A stretch of DNA of 64,000 nucleotides from Kordiimonadaceae bacterium (lineage in GTDB: Bacteria; Pseudomonadota; Alphaproteobacteria; Sphingomonadales; Emcibacteraceae): contig JABJKT010000017.1 in the NCBI GenBank assembly GCA_018660225.1, positions 1 through 64,000 on the forward strand. The letters run 5' to 3'. The notes under the pieces are model-generated. The model was given only the letters and a program-made list of their open reading frames with translations, did not search any database and was not told the origin of the DNA. The position numbers were made by a program, and so were the translations under genes. Positions 26,601 through 33,903 of the stretch are shown here, in pieces; positions within the stretch are counted from its first letter, which is position 1; each line of letters starts with the position of its first letter.

Positions 26601-27425
26601 TTTGTAGCGAACTTCGGTGAAGAAATGGGCGTCAGGTGTTCTGGTTTGCGGTACGTTTGAGCCCCAGGCGATAATATAGGAAGAGTTATACCAGTCGGCA
26701 CTTTCAGGCACGTCTGTTTGCTCACCCCAGGTTTGTGGCGAGGAGGGTGGTAAATCACAATACCAGTCATAGAAGCTCATGCATGTGCCACCGATTAATG
26801 ATAAATAACGGCTGCCCGCTGCATATGATATCATCGACATTGCTGGAATGGGGGAGAAGCCAATGATACGATCGGGGCCATATTTTTTAGCTGTAAAGAT
26901 ATTAGCCGACGCGATAATTTCATTGACCTCATCCCACTCAGCCCGGACAAATCCACCAAGACCACGGGCTGATTTGTATGATTTTGCTTTGTCTTGATTT
27001 TCAACAATATTTTCCCAAGCGACAACAGGATCGCGGTAGACATTTTTTCTCTCGCGCCACAATTTTAACAGGCGGCTTCTGATCATCGGGTATTTAACCC
27101 GGGCAGAACTATAAAGATACCAGCTGTAGCTAGCCCCTCTGGAGCAACCTCGCGGTTCATGGTTTGGAAGGTCGTTTCTGGTTCTGGGATAATCGGTTTG
27201 TTGAGTTTCCCAGGTAACCAGACCGCCTTTTACATAAATTTTCCAGCTACAAGAACCTGTGCAGTTCACGCCATGGGTAGAGCGGACGATTTTGTCATGA
27301 GCCCACCTGCCTCGGTAATCTTTCTCCCAGGTTCTGTCTTCACTGGTAGTTATGCCGTGACCTCCTGCGAAGGTCTCAGGTTTACTTTTCGTGAAGAAGG
27401 CTAGTCGGTCAATAAAGTGGCTCAT
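23646..27425 (-). CDS. narG: Respiratory nitrate reductase alpha subunit, canonical copy (NarG-2)
   Basis: A 1259-residue protein that closely follows the textbook NarG sequence. FS0 ligands are H51, C55, C59 and C94 (HGVNCTGSC, HEPRGC) and the Mo-ligand aspartate is D224 in WYCDLP. GSNVPQTRTPDAHFFTEV is present. The enzyme reduces nitrate on the cytoplasmic side. It heads narGHJI-ppiC on the minus strand, about 190 bp after narK. There is no FNR-type site in that gap, so it is probably expressed from the narK promoter at 30709. Confidence 0.95.
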   Translation of the reverse strand: MSHFIDRLAFFTKSKPETFAGGHGITTSEDRTWEKDYRGRWAHDKIVRSTHGVNCTGSCSWKIYVKGGLVTWETQQTDYPRTRNDLPNHEPRGCSRGASYSWYLYSSARVKYPMIRSRLLKLWRERKNVYRDPVVAWENIVENQDKAKSYKSARGLGGFVRAEWDEVNEIIASANIFTAKKYGPDRIIGFSPIPAMSMISYAAGSRYLSLIGGTCMSFYDWYCDLPPSSPQTWGEQTDVPESADWYNSSYIIAWGSNVPQTRTPDAHFFTEVRYKGTKTVAVTPDYSEVAKLSDLWLNPRQGTDSAMAMAFGHVILKEFHVDGKSEYFDEYCRLYSDMPFLVRLDETEGGLVAGRTLRAADFEDNMGQENNPEWKTVLYDTKTNELTVPTGTIGSRWGEEKNWNLESKNLSNGEDIWPEKSFISQHDEVVDVCYPYFGNQEHEQPIFSHTDHDSVLKHRIPARKISTKDGDVLVATVYDLMVANYGVDQGLGGDSIAKDFDDDAPYTPAWQEKITGISREKIIAVAREFALNADKTKGRSMVILGAAINHWYHMDMTYRGIINMLVMCGCIGKSGGGWAHYVGQEKLRPQTGWQPLAFALDWNRPPRHMNSTSFFYSHAGQWRYEKLGLDEILSPLANKDDWKDYSLIDCNVRSERMGWLPSAPQLEENPLELTKLAKEAGKTSAEYIAGRLQDRSLRMSCEAPDNPKNFPRVMFVWRSNIIGSSGKGHEYMLKYLLGTQNSVLGKDLGQRGMPKPTEVDWVDDGPEGKLDLLVTLDFRMSTTCVYSDIVLPSATWYEKNDLNTSDMHPFIHPLSRAVDPAWESRSDWYIYKGLAKTFSKLCVGHLGEETDVVALPILHDTPGELAQATDTKEWYKGEVDAIPGKTMPNYVEVVRNYPDTYKKFTALGPLMTKIGNGGKGISWNTETEYKFLGELNNVVTEDGVSKGLPRIETDIDAAEIVLSLAPETNGAVAVKAWEALEKFTGREHQHLAMPKAEEKIRFRDIQAQPRKIISSPTWSGLEDEHVSYNAGYTNVHELIPWRTLTGRQHFYQDHNWMRDFGEGFCVYKPPINTKTLKPVQEKFSNGNKEITLNWITPHQKWGIHSTYSENLLLLTLSRGGPVVWISENDARKIDVEDNDWVEFYNTNGAIAARVVVSQRVMDGMCMMYHAQEKIINTPAAETSGKRGGIHNSVTRTVVKPTHMIGGYAQLSYGFNYYGTVGSNRDEFVLVRKMNEIDWLDEPTNEQVDSRGLLSHEELA

Positions 27426-27466
27426 TTTTATATTCTCTCTTTAGTTAATGAGTATTACAGTTTTAT

Positions 27467-27601
27467 TCAGTTTGCGGACTTGCCTAAATATTCCGGCCAG
27501 GGGATAAACCACCAGCTTACCAGAACACAAAGTCCACAGAAAGCATAAAGAGTATTATTTTTACTCTTTATGGCAATGATAACATTTTCAATTTGGGGAT
27601 T
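27467..27601 (-). pseudogene. narK 3' remnant
   Basis: On the minus strand 44 sense codons and a TGA encode, among others, NPQIENV, NNTLYAFCGLCVLVSWWF and PWPEYLGK. They align without gaps to the C-terminus of the narK just upstream (PQVFGEE, ENALYGF, LCVLINWWF). There is no start codon. It is the tail of a second narK-type gene that has been lost, and it fills the narK-narG-2 gap. Confidence 0.75.
27544..27572. repeat. 11-bp inverted repeat in the narK-narG-2 gap
   Basis: CATAAAGAGTA and TACTCTTTATG flank a 7-nt loop and pair perfectly. It lies within the narK remnant. AT-rich and without a T-run, it is a weak candidate for a processing or attenuation hairpin between narK and narG-2. Confidence 0.45.
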
Positions 27602-27612
27602 ATTATTTCACC

Positions 27613-29229
27613 TTATGGATTTTTCACATATGCGTCCGGACGGAGGTAGAACCACCAGTTAATCAGCACACAGAGGAAGTAGAAAGCGGCAAATCCGTAA
27701 AGGGCATTTTCAGGAGTTGTCGCGGCCATTTCTTCACCGAACACTTGAGGGATGATGAAGGCACCATAAGCAGCAACCGCTGATGTCCATCCTAGAACCG
27801 GACCTGCCTGTTCTCTGTCAAACACGACGGCAATTGTTCTGAAGGTTGAACCGTTGCCAATACCTGTTGCGGTAAATAGCACGAGGAACAATGCCATAAA
27901 GGGCCAGAAATATTGTTCAGGTGTTGCAGATACATATGCCATTTTCATATAGTAAGCGACACCAAGAGCACTTGCAATCATAACAATAGATACATATTGA
28001 GTTACGCGTGCGCCACCAAATTTATCAGCAATCATGCCTCCAACTGGACGTATTAGGGCGCCAATGAAAGGGCCTGTCCAGGCAAACATAAGTGCACTTG
28101 GTCCATTTGGATTGACCATATCATGTGTCATCACGCCGCCCACATCAAGATGCTGAAAGCCGAAGATCACTTTAATGGATAGCCCGAATGCGGCTGAGTA
28201 GCCGATGAATGAGCCAAAGGTCATGGTATAGATAACGGTCATGGCCCATGTGTGCTTGTTGTTAAAGATTTTATATTGGCGTTTCAGGTTCTTGCCCAGT
28301 TCTCCAGGCATCATTTTAAGCGCATAAACGGTCATTATAATAACGATCGGCAGCACAACCCATTTGCTTAAGCCAATGCCGGAAGTTGGAAGGCCGTTAT
28401 TAAGGCTTGGCAGCATTAACCAGTAGCCGATACCAGCTGCAGCAAAACCAATAAGAAGCATAATCGTAATTTTCACGAATACTGAAACCGGATTGCCAAC
28501 ATTAGGCGACACATGATCATCAACGATGTTGTTCATTCCGAACCAACCAGCGAAGGCAAGCGGCACGAGGAATAATAACCATAACCAGGGAGCGTTATGG
28601 ATATATGTGTCCGTTCCAGCCGGAATTTTGCCGATCAGAGTACCGGAAGTATTAACCAGATCCATAGGATCACCACCAAAGATACCGAATGTCATAAAGA
28701 GCGGCACAAGGATTTGCATGGTTGTTACACCAAAGTTACCCAGACCTGCATTTAAACCAAGTGACAAACCTTGAACTTTCTTCGGGAAGAAGAAGCTTAT
28801 GTTTGACATTGATGAGGCGAAGTTACCGCCACCAAGGCCAGATAGGAAAGCAAGAAGCTGCCATTGCCAAAGAGGAGTATTAATGTCCTGCAAAGCAAAA
28901 CCAGCGAGAACTGCCGGGATCATCAGCAAGGCTGTGGTGAAAAAGATTGTATTTCGACCGCCGCCAAGACGAATAAAGAAGGTGCTCGGGATACGGAGCG
29001 TTGCACCGGTTAAGCCGGCAATAGCGGCCAGAGTAAAGAGTTCTGATTTTGCAATCGGGAACCCCAGGTTAAGCATTTGAATAGTTATAATGCCCCAATA
29101 GAGCCAGACGGCGAAGCCGCAGAGCAGGCTTGGGATGGAAATCCACAGGTTACGAGTGGCAATGGCTTTGCCAGTGGAGTTCCACTGTGCCTCGTCCTCC
29201 GGGTTCCAATTTTTTAGATCTTGTGCCAT
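27613..29229 (-). CDS. narK: Nitrate/nitrite transporter, NarK2-type MFS protein
   Basis: A 538-residue, 12-helix major facilitator protein. GLGGGNFASSMSNISFFFP and LGLNAGLGNFGVTTMQ contain the nitrate-signature-type glycine-rich helix, and GALIRPVGGMIADKFGG the second-half MFS motif. It probably exchanges nitrate for nitrite across the inner membrane. It is 14 bp downstream of a second narK, an arrangement like the fused NarK1-NarK2 of Paracoccus but with separate genes. Its C-terminal end is repeated as the remnant at 27467. Confidence 0.9.
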   Translation of the reverse strand: MAQDLKNWNPEDEAQWNSTGKAIATRNLWISIPSLLCGFAVWLYWGIITIQMLNLGFPIAKSELFTLAAIAGLTGATLRIPSTFFIRLGGGRNTIFFTTALLMIPAVLAGFALQDINTPLWQWQLLAFLSGLGGGNFASSMSNISFFFPKKVQGLSLGLNAGLGNFGVTTMQILVPLFMTFGIFGGDPMDLVNTSGTLIGKIPAGTDTYIHNAPWLWLLFLVPLAFAGWFGMNNIVDDHVSPNVGNPVSVFVKITIMLLIGFAAAGIGYWLMLPSLNNGLPTSGIGLSKWVVLPIVIIMTVYALKMMPGELGKNLKRQYKIFNNKHTWAMTVIYTMTFGSFIGYSAAFGLSIKVIFGFQHLDVGGVMTHDMVNPNGPSALMFAWTGPFIGALIRPVGGMIADKFGGARVTQYVSIVMIASALGVAYYMKMAYVSATPEQYFWPFMALFLVLFTATGIGNGSTFRTIAVVFDREQAGPVLGWTSAVAAYGAFIIPQVFGEEMAATTPENALYGFAAFYFLCVLINWWFYLRPDAYVKNP

Positions 29230-29243
29230 GAGTTAGTCCTTTT

Positions 29244-30635
29244 TCAAGTTTCTTGTTTAATTTGACTGATAACAGCTTCGCTTTGTTTGCGTATAGCCGC
29301 TGTTTTTTCTTGTAGTTCTTCGCTTTCTTTCATGAGCGCTTCTAGCTCAGGCAAATATCTTGGTCCGCGAAGTTCGGGAGATGATTTTTTGTCCATTCGA
29401 ACAATTGAAACATGCATCCAAAGAAGCGCTATACCGATAAGAAGGGTAAGCAGCATGAAACAGCTGGTCCAAATTCCAATAACGTCATTCATATAACCAA
29501 AGGCGATCGGTAGACAAAAGCCACCAAGTCCACCAATAAGGCCGACAATGCCGCCTACGGAACCCACGTGGTTCGGGTAATAAACAGGGATATGTTTATA
29601 TACTGCCGCTTTACCAAGGGACATGAAGAAGCCAAGCACAATAGTAAGCGATACAAATGCCCAAAGAGGAATTGTAATGTTAAATTCTACAGGGCCCTGA
29701 ATACCAGCAATGTTATAATCAGTGGACGGATATGACATGATAAATGTACAGGCAACACATACAACGAAGGTCCAGTACATGACGCGCCTTGCGCCGATTA
29801 TGTCGGATAGATAACCGCCAAGAGCGCGGAAGATACTACCCGGAAGGGCGTAAGCAGCGGCTAGCATGCCGGCCGTACCAAGTTCAAGTCCGTAAGCGCC
29901 CACATAATAACGTGGTAGCCAAAGAGCAAGAGCAACAAAGGCGCCGAATACAAAGAAGTAATAGAGTGAGAAACGCCAAACTTGCAGATTTCTCAGAGGT
30001 TCCATTTGCTCCATGAAAGTGGCGTGTTTAATGCCTTCTGCTTTACGGCGCCGAAGGGCGGGATCATCTTTTGTTACGATGTAAAACAAAACGCCAGTGA
30101 TAAGAAGAATTATGGAATAAACCTGTGCCACACCTTGCCAGGCGCCGCCCATTGCAACGAGTAAAATAGGAGCACCAAAGTTTGTTACGGCAGCACCGAC
30201 ATTACCCATGCCGAAAATACCAAGGGCAGTACCTTGTTTTTCTGATGGATACCAAGTTGATACATATGCGATACCCACTGCAAAACTACCGCCGGCAAGG
30301 CCAAGGCCAAGGGCGGCAAGCAGGAACATCGGATAAGTTGATACTTTAGTAAGCAGGTATGCTGCTACGGCAGTAATGATCATTTGCAAGCTGAAAACCA
30401 GTCGCCCACCATATTGGTCTGTCCAAACACCGAGAAAAATACGGCTCAGTGAGCCGGTTAAAATAGGTGTCGCTACCAGTAATCCAAACTCAGTATCACT
30501 AAGTCCGAGCTCTGCTTTGATTTTTATGCCGATTATGGAAAAGATAGTCCATACAGCAAAACATACGGTAAAAGCGAGCGTACTAGTTGTTAGGGCACGT
30601 TTCTGTTCGCCTGATGTAACATTGAGAGCATTCAT
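29244..30635 (-). CDS. narK: Nitrate transporter, NarK1-type MFS protein
   Basis: A 463-residue, 12-helix MFS protein. FLGVWTDQYGGRLVF is the loop 2-3 MFS motif, GLGLAGGSFAVGIAYVS and GIFGMGNVGAAVTNF are the glycine-rich nitrate-signature helices, and GGYLSDIIGARRVM is in the second half. The last ~40 residues form a charged, probably coiled-coil tail (MKESEELQEKTAAIRKQSEA). It is the first gene of the minus-strand narK-narK-narGHJI-ppiC unit, likely a nitrate/proton symporter that starts nitrate uptake. An FNR-type site lies about 75 bp upstream. Confidence 0.9.
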   Translation of the reverse strand: MNALNVTSGEQKRALTTSTLAFTVCFAVWTIFSIIGIKIKAELGLSDTEFGLLVATPILTGSLSRIFLGVWTDQYGGRLVFSLQMIITAVAAYLLTKVSTYPMFLLAALGLGLAGGSFAVGIAYVSTWYPSEKQGTALGIFGMGNVGAAVTNFGAPILLVAMGGAWQGVAQVYSIILLITGVLFYIVTKDDPALRRRKAEGIKHATFMEQMEPLRNLQVWRFSLYYFFVFGAFVALALWLPRYYVGAYGLELGTAGMLAAAYALPGSIFRALGGYLSDIIGARRVMYWTFVVCVACTFIMSYPSTDYNIAGIQGPVEFNITIPLWAFVSLTIVLGFFMSLGKAAVYKHIPVYYPNHVGSVGGIVGLIGGLGGFCLPIAFGYMNDVIGIWTSCFMLLTLLIGIALLWMHVSIVRMDKKSSPELRGPRYLPELEALMKESEELQEKTAAIRKQSEAVISQIKQET

Positions 30636-30708
30636 TGCCTCCGCCTTTCTTTAAAATGAAATTGTCCATTTAGTCTGGGATAGATTGCCACGAAGCGAAA
30701 TAAAATAT

Positions 30709-30722
30709 TTGACCAAGATCAA
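30709..30722. promoter_or_regulatory. FNR/DNR-type site between narK and the NIT-Crp regulator
   Basis: TTGACCAAGATCAA matches TTGAY-N4-ATCAA and differs from the nar-1 site only in the spacer. It is about 74 bp from the narK ATG and 155 bp from the regulator ATG, so it most likely drives the narK-nar-2 unit. The rest of the gap (30723-30876) is AT-rich with no other clear element. Confidence 0.65.
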
Positions 30723-30876
30723 GTTTGGTCTTTAAAACTCTCAATTTAACGTTTTTATAATTAAATTTAATATATTAAACATTAAAAGAGGACGCTTTAC
30801 ATTGAATGTTTATGGAATTATTCTGTTAAATGGGCTGTAATGATGTGTTTGGGGTACACACAGGGAAGTAATATTT

Positions 30877-32466
30877 ATGAAAGAATCGCTGATTCCCTTG
30901 GGACGGATTATGCATGAAATGCAGAAGGAGCGTGGCTGCGTTATCCTTCATTTGTCTAGTAATTTGGCCCTTGATGAAGAAGGAATCCGCCAGAAATTTC
31001 TGGAAAGTAACTATACAGTTGAAGAGCTTACGGCCAAACTTCCGCAGTGGAAGAAAGAGGGTAAGCTCGAAGACGGCATGGATAAAAAAATTGCCAATGT
31101 TCTTGATGAAATTAAAAAAATATCTACCCAGCGTGATTTAGTTTTAACTAAAGAGATAAGTGCTACGGACAGTATTTCTGTTTATAGCCATAAAATTATT
31201 GGCCCAATTATTGATTTAATGATCGAAGTTGCTCTTAATGATCCCGACCACGATTCGACCCATGTCAGCGCCTATTCAAATTTCCTTAATCTTAAAGAAC
31301 GCATTGGCAGGGAAAGGGCCTTAGGCATAAGGGGCCTCGTTACTAATTCATTTTCCAACGAAGAGTTTATTAATAATTATAGTTTTCTTATCTCTGAACA
31401 AGATAGCTATATGGATACCTTTATGGCGCTGGCAACGCCAAGCCAGAAAGCCTGTTATAGCCGATATATGAATGACTATTCTGTCAAAAAAATTGATGAA
31501 ATGCATAAGACACTTCAAGATGAGAAAAATGGCAGTAGCTTCGATATTTCGCCCCAGGACTGGTATGATCTGGTGTCACAAAAAATTGATTTAATGCATA
31601 ATGTTGAAACGGATTTGGTCGCTACATTATTAACGGATGAGCAAAAGACCGAAAAACCAGAAGAAAAAACGGATCGGCTTTATGTGGGGCTTAACAGCTT
31701 TTCCGCAAAGCAACAGGAATTTATACAGACACTCCCACTCTTTAAGGGACTTCCGGAACCTACTCTGGCAGACCTGTTTAGAAATGCTTCCGTAGGCAGC
31801 TATAAAAAGGGCAAATTGCTGTTTCTGGAAGGGGAGCTTCCAAATAGGCTTTATATTATCCTTGATGGCTGGGTTAAGCTTTATAAAGGTAATTCAAATG
31901 GCGAGGAAACCATCGTTCAGATGCTGACCAGCGGCGATATGATTGCAGAATCGGCGGTGTTTTTAAATGCGCCGTTTCCCGTTAGCGCCCAAGTGGCCAA
32001 AAGCGCACAAATTTTAACGATGCCAGCCCCTATTATAAGGGAAAATGTCAAATCGAATAATGCCCTTGCTATCAATGTATTAACGGCCATGTCGGTCCAT
32101 TCACAGCTTCTTATTCAGGGACTTGAAAGTATACGACTAAAATCGGCTACTGAAAGAGTGGGGTGGTTTTTACTTAAACTACTGCTTGAGCAGGGACGGG
32201 TTCCAGATATGGTTGAGCTTCCCTACGATAAGTCACTGATCGCCTCATATTTGGATATGAAGCCGGAAACATTCTCGAGGACCTTGAAGAAGTTTAAACA
32301 AAAGGGCTTTGAAATCCGCAAGGATGCGGTCATCTTGCCACAAGTAAAGGCGCTGTGCGGTTTTTGTGATTCGGATGTCGCCGGGATTTGTTCTCGCCAT
32401 GGAACGGATGAATGCCCAAACCCGGACTGTCTTTCAAGCAAAGATGAAATCATTTTTTATGACTAA
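30877..32466 (+). CDS. NIT-domain Crp/Fnr-family transcription regulator (putative nitrate-responsive activator)
   Basis: A 529-residue fusion. Residues ~5-250 are helical and carry NIT-domain hallmarks: MQKERGCVILHLSSN (15-29) and ERIGRERALG (141-150), as in nitrate/nitrite sensors such as NasR. Residues ~288-390 form a cyclic-nucleotide-binding-like beta roll (FLEGELPNRLYIILDGWVKL). Residues ~425-480 form a Crp-type helix-turn-helix (IASYLDMKPETFSRTLKKFK). The extreme C-terminus has five cysteines, C494, C497, C505, C513 and C518, in a C-X2-C-X7-C-X7-C-X4-C pattern. There is no N-terminal FNR cysteine cluster. It diverges from narK and is the obvious candidate to read nitrate and bind the TTGAY-N4-ATCAA sites nearby. 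Confidence 0.8.
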   Translation: MKESLIPLGRIMHEMQKERGCVILHLSSNLALDEEGIRQKFLESNYTVEELTAKLPQWKKEGKLEDGMDKKIANVLDEIKKISTQRDLVLTKEISATDSISVYSHKIIGPIIDLMIEVALNDPDHDSTHVSAYSNFLNLKERIGRERALGIRGLVTNSFSNEEFINNYSFLISEQDSYMDTFMALATPSQKACYSRYMNDYSVKKIDEMHKTLQDEKNGSSFDISPQDWYDLVSQKIDLMHNVETDLVATLLTDEQKTEKPEEKTDRLYVGLNSFSAKQQEFIQTLPLFKGLPEPTLADLFRNASVGSYKKGKLLFLEGELPNRLYIILDGWVKLYKGNSNGEETIVQMLTSGDMIAESAVFLNAPFPVSAQVAKSAQILTMPAPIIRENVKSNNALAINVLTAMSVHSQLLIQGLESIRLKSATERVGWFLLKLLLEQGRVPDMVELPYDKSLIASYLDMKPETFSRTLKKFKQKGFEIRKDAVILPQVKALCGFCDSDVAGICSRHGTDECPNPDCLSSKDEIIFYD

Positions 32467-32467
32467 T

Positions 32468-32498
32468 AAAAAAACCGCCGCCCAGTTAAGGGCGACGG
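32468..32498 (-). terminator. Rho-independent terminator of the porin gene
   Basis: On the minus strand CCGTCGCCC-TTAACT-GGGCGGCGG forms a 9-bp GC-rich stem with one mismatch, followed by seven Ts. It lies about 30 bp after the porin stop and directly after the convergent regulator gene. Confidence 0.85.
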
Positions 32499-32526
32499 CA
32501 GGTATTAGATATTTAGATATGAAATA

Positions 32527-33777
32527 TTAGAATTTTGTGGCGACTTGCACCCAGAATTTAGTTGTATTCACGCTGAAAGCATCCGCATTATATTTGGCGA
32601 ATTTAAACAGCACGTTATATCTGTCAATTTTAGTTGCGATGGACGCATCCCACTCTGAACCATAGTGAAGACTACCAACATCAGATTTAAAATCATGATA
32701 TATGACGGCTAAAGTTGTTCCGTCCATGGCTGTGCCAGTGTCTTTGACGGCATAAGCAGCATTTACATATAGATCACGAAGACCATTCGCTGGTGTACCG
32801 AGGAATTTATCAGCCCAACCATTGAACTTATGAAGTGTCGCAAGAGGAGTAGTGAAGGACTTGGCGCCACCATCACTGCCCAATGTTTCAATACCGCCTT
32901 TAAGGGTTATCCCTTGGAAGACTACGCCAGCTTCTAAATTATAATATTTTGTTGAATAATCGACAGGATTATTAGCGGCGTCTGATTGTGTTGCATATTC
33001 AGCGGCATAGAGAATTTTTGTGCCGCCGTCCAAGTCTTGGGAGCCACTGGCCCGTATACCGAATGTATTGCTGTTTAGGCCTTTTACGCCAGCCATATCA
33101 AGATCAATCATCAAGCCATAAGAATTAATAGTTAAGCCTTTGATGCCTTTATAGGTCACGTCTAAAACATTTGTTTTAGTTTCCAGATCGCCTGCGGGAT
33201 GATCGTTACCGAAAATTCGGTTCACGTTCCAAACATAGCCGTAAACGACAGTCAGATCTTCTATTGAGTTGTTAATAATGGCAGCAGAATCAAATGTCTG
33301 ATCATTTTGACGCCAGCCAACAGTTCCGACGAAACGCTGAGTGCCTAGATTTAGGGCCTGACGACCAACAGCAACGGTTGTTTTGTCCATGCCGGTATAA
33401 GCCAAATATGCCTGATTAACTTCAGTATGGTTAGCATCTGCAATGACGGGATAGTCCGTTTTACCGTTAATGGTGTTGTTATAATCACCGCCAGCGACTT
33501 CTGCGGAATGTTCAAATTCGATAACGCCAGACAAGCCTTTCCAAATACCGGTTTTATAACCGAGCTTCGTACGCAGTGTATTGGCAAGGGCATTTTCAGT
33601 TAAATTTTCCTGTGAGACACTTTCCAGTCTGTATCTTGCGTCGATATAGGCCTCGCCGCCGCTAATGGCGTCAGCGAGGCTATCTGCTTCTTGTGCATTT
33701 GCAGCAAAAGATGCTGAAAAGGCTAGTGATGTTGATGCCATTAATATTAGTTTGGCAATTGGTGTAGGAGAATTCAT
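32527..33777 (-). CDS. Outer-membrane beta-barrel porin (alginate-export/OprD-like)
   Basis: A 416-residue protein. The first ~29 residues form a signal peptide ending AANAQ. The rest alternates hydrophobic and polar residues as in a beta barrel and ends in a phenylalanine (VQVATKF), the usual outer-membrane insertion signal. Segments such as YIDARYRLESV, VNQAYLAYTG and AVGRQALNLGTQRFVG resemble the alginate-export-type barrel family, but the transported compound is not shown by sequence. A perfect FNR site lies 63 bp upstream, and it converges with the NIT-Crp regulator, so a role in nitrate or nitrite passage during anaerobic growth is likely. Confidence 0.75.
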   Translation of the reverse strand: MNSPTPIAKLILMASTSLAFSASFAANAQEADSLADAISGGEAYIDARYRLESVSQENLTENALANTLRTKLGYKTGIWKGLSGVIEFEHSAEVAGGDYNNTINGKTDYPVIADANHTEVNQAYLAYTGMDKTTVAVGRQALNLGTQRFVGTVGWRQNDQTFDSAAIINNSIEDLTVVYGYVWNVNRIFGNDHPAGDLETKTNVLDVTYKGIKGLTINSYGLMIDLDMAGVKGLNSNTFGIRASGSQDLDGGTKILYAAEYATQSDAANNPVDYSTKYYNLEAGVVFQGITLKGGIETLGSDGGAKSFTTPLATLHKFNGWADKFLGTPANGLRDLYVNAAYAVKDTGTAMDGTTLAVIYHDFKSDVGSLHYGSEWDASIATKIDRYNVLFKFAKYNADAFSVNTTKFWVQVATKF

Positions 33778-33839
33778 TTTCTTGATCCTCTGTGGGGTTA
33801 TTTTTCTCTTTATGCATAGGCATTTTCGGAGAATTAAAC

Positions 33840-33853
33840 TTGATAGAGATCAA
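33840..33853. promoter_or_regulatory. Perfect FNR-type site upstream of the porin
   Basis: TTGATAGAGATCAA is an exact match to the FNR consensus TTGAT-N4-ATCAA. Its centre is about 70 bp before the porin ATG on the minus strand. The hemY stop lies on the other side, so the porin is the only plausible target. Confidence 0.7.
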
Positions 33854-33903
33854 AAAAGTGTTAATTTTAATATAAAAACTTACAAAAGGTTGTAAAATAT
33901 AGA

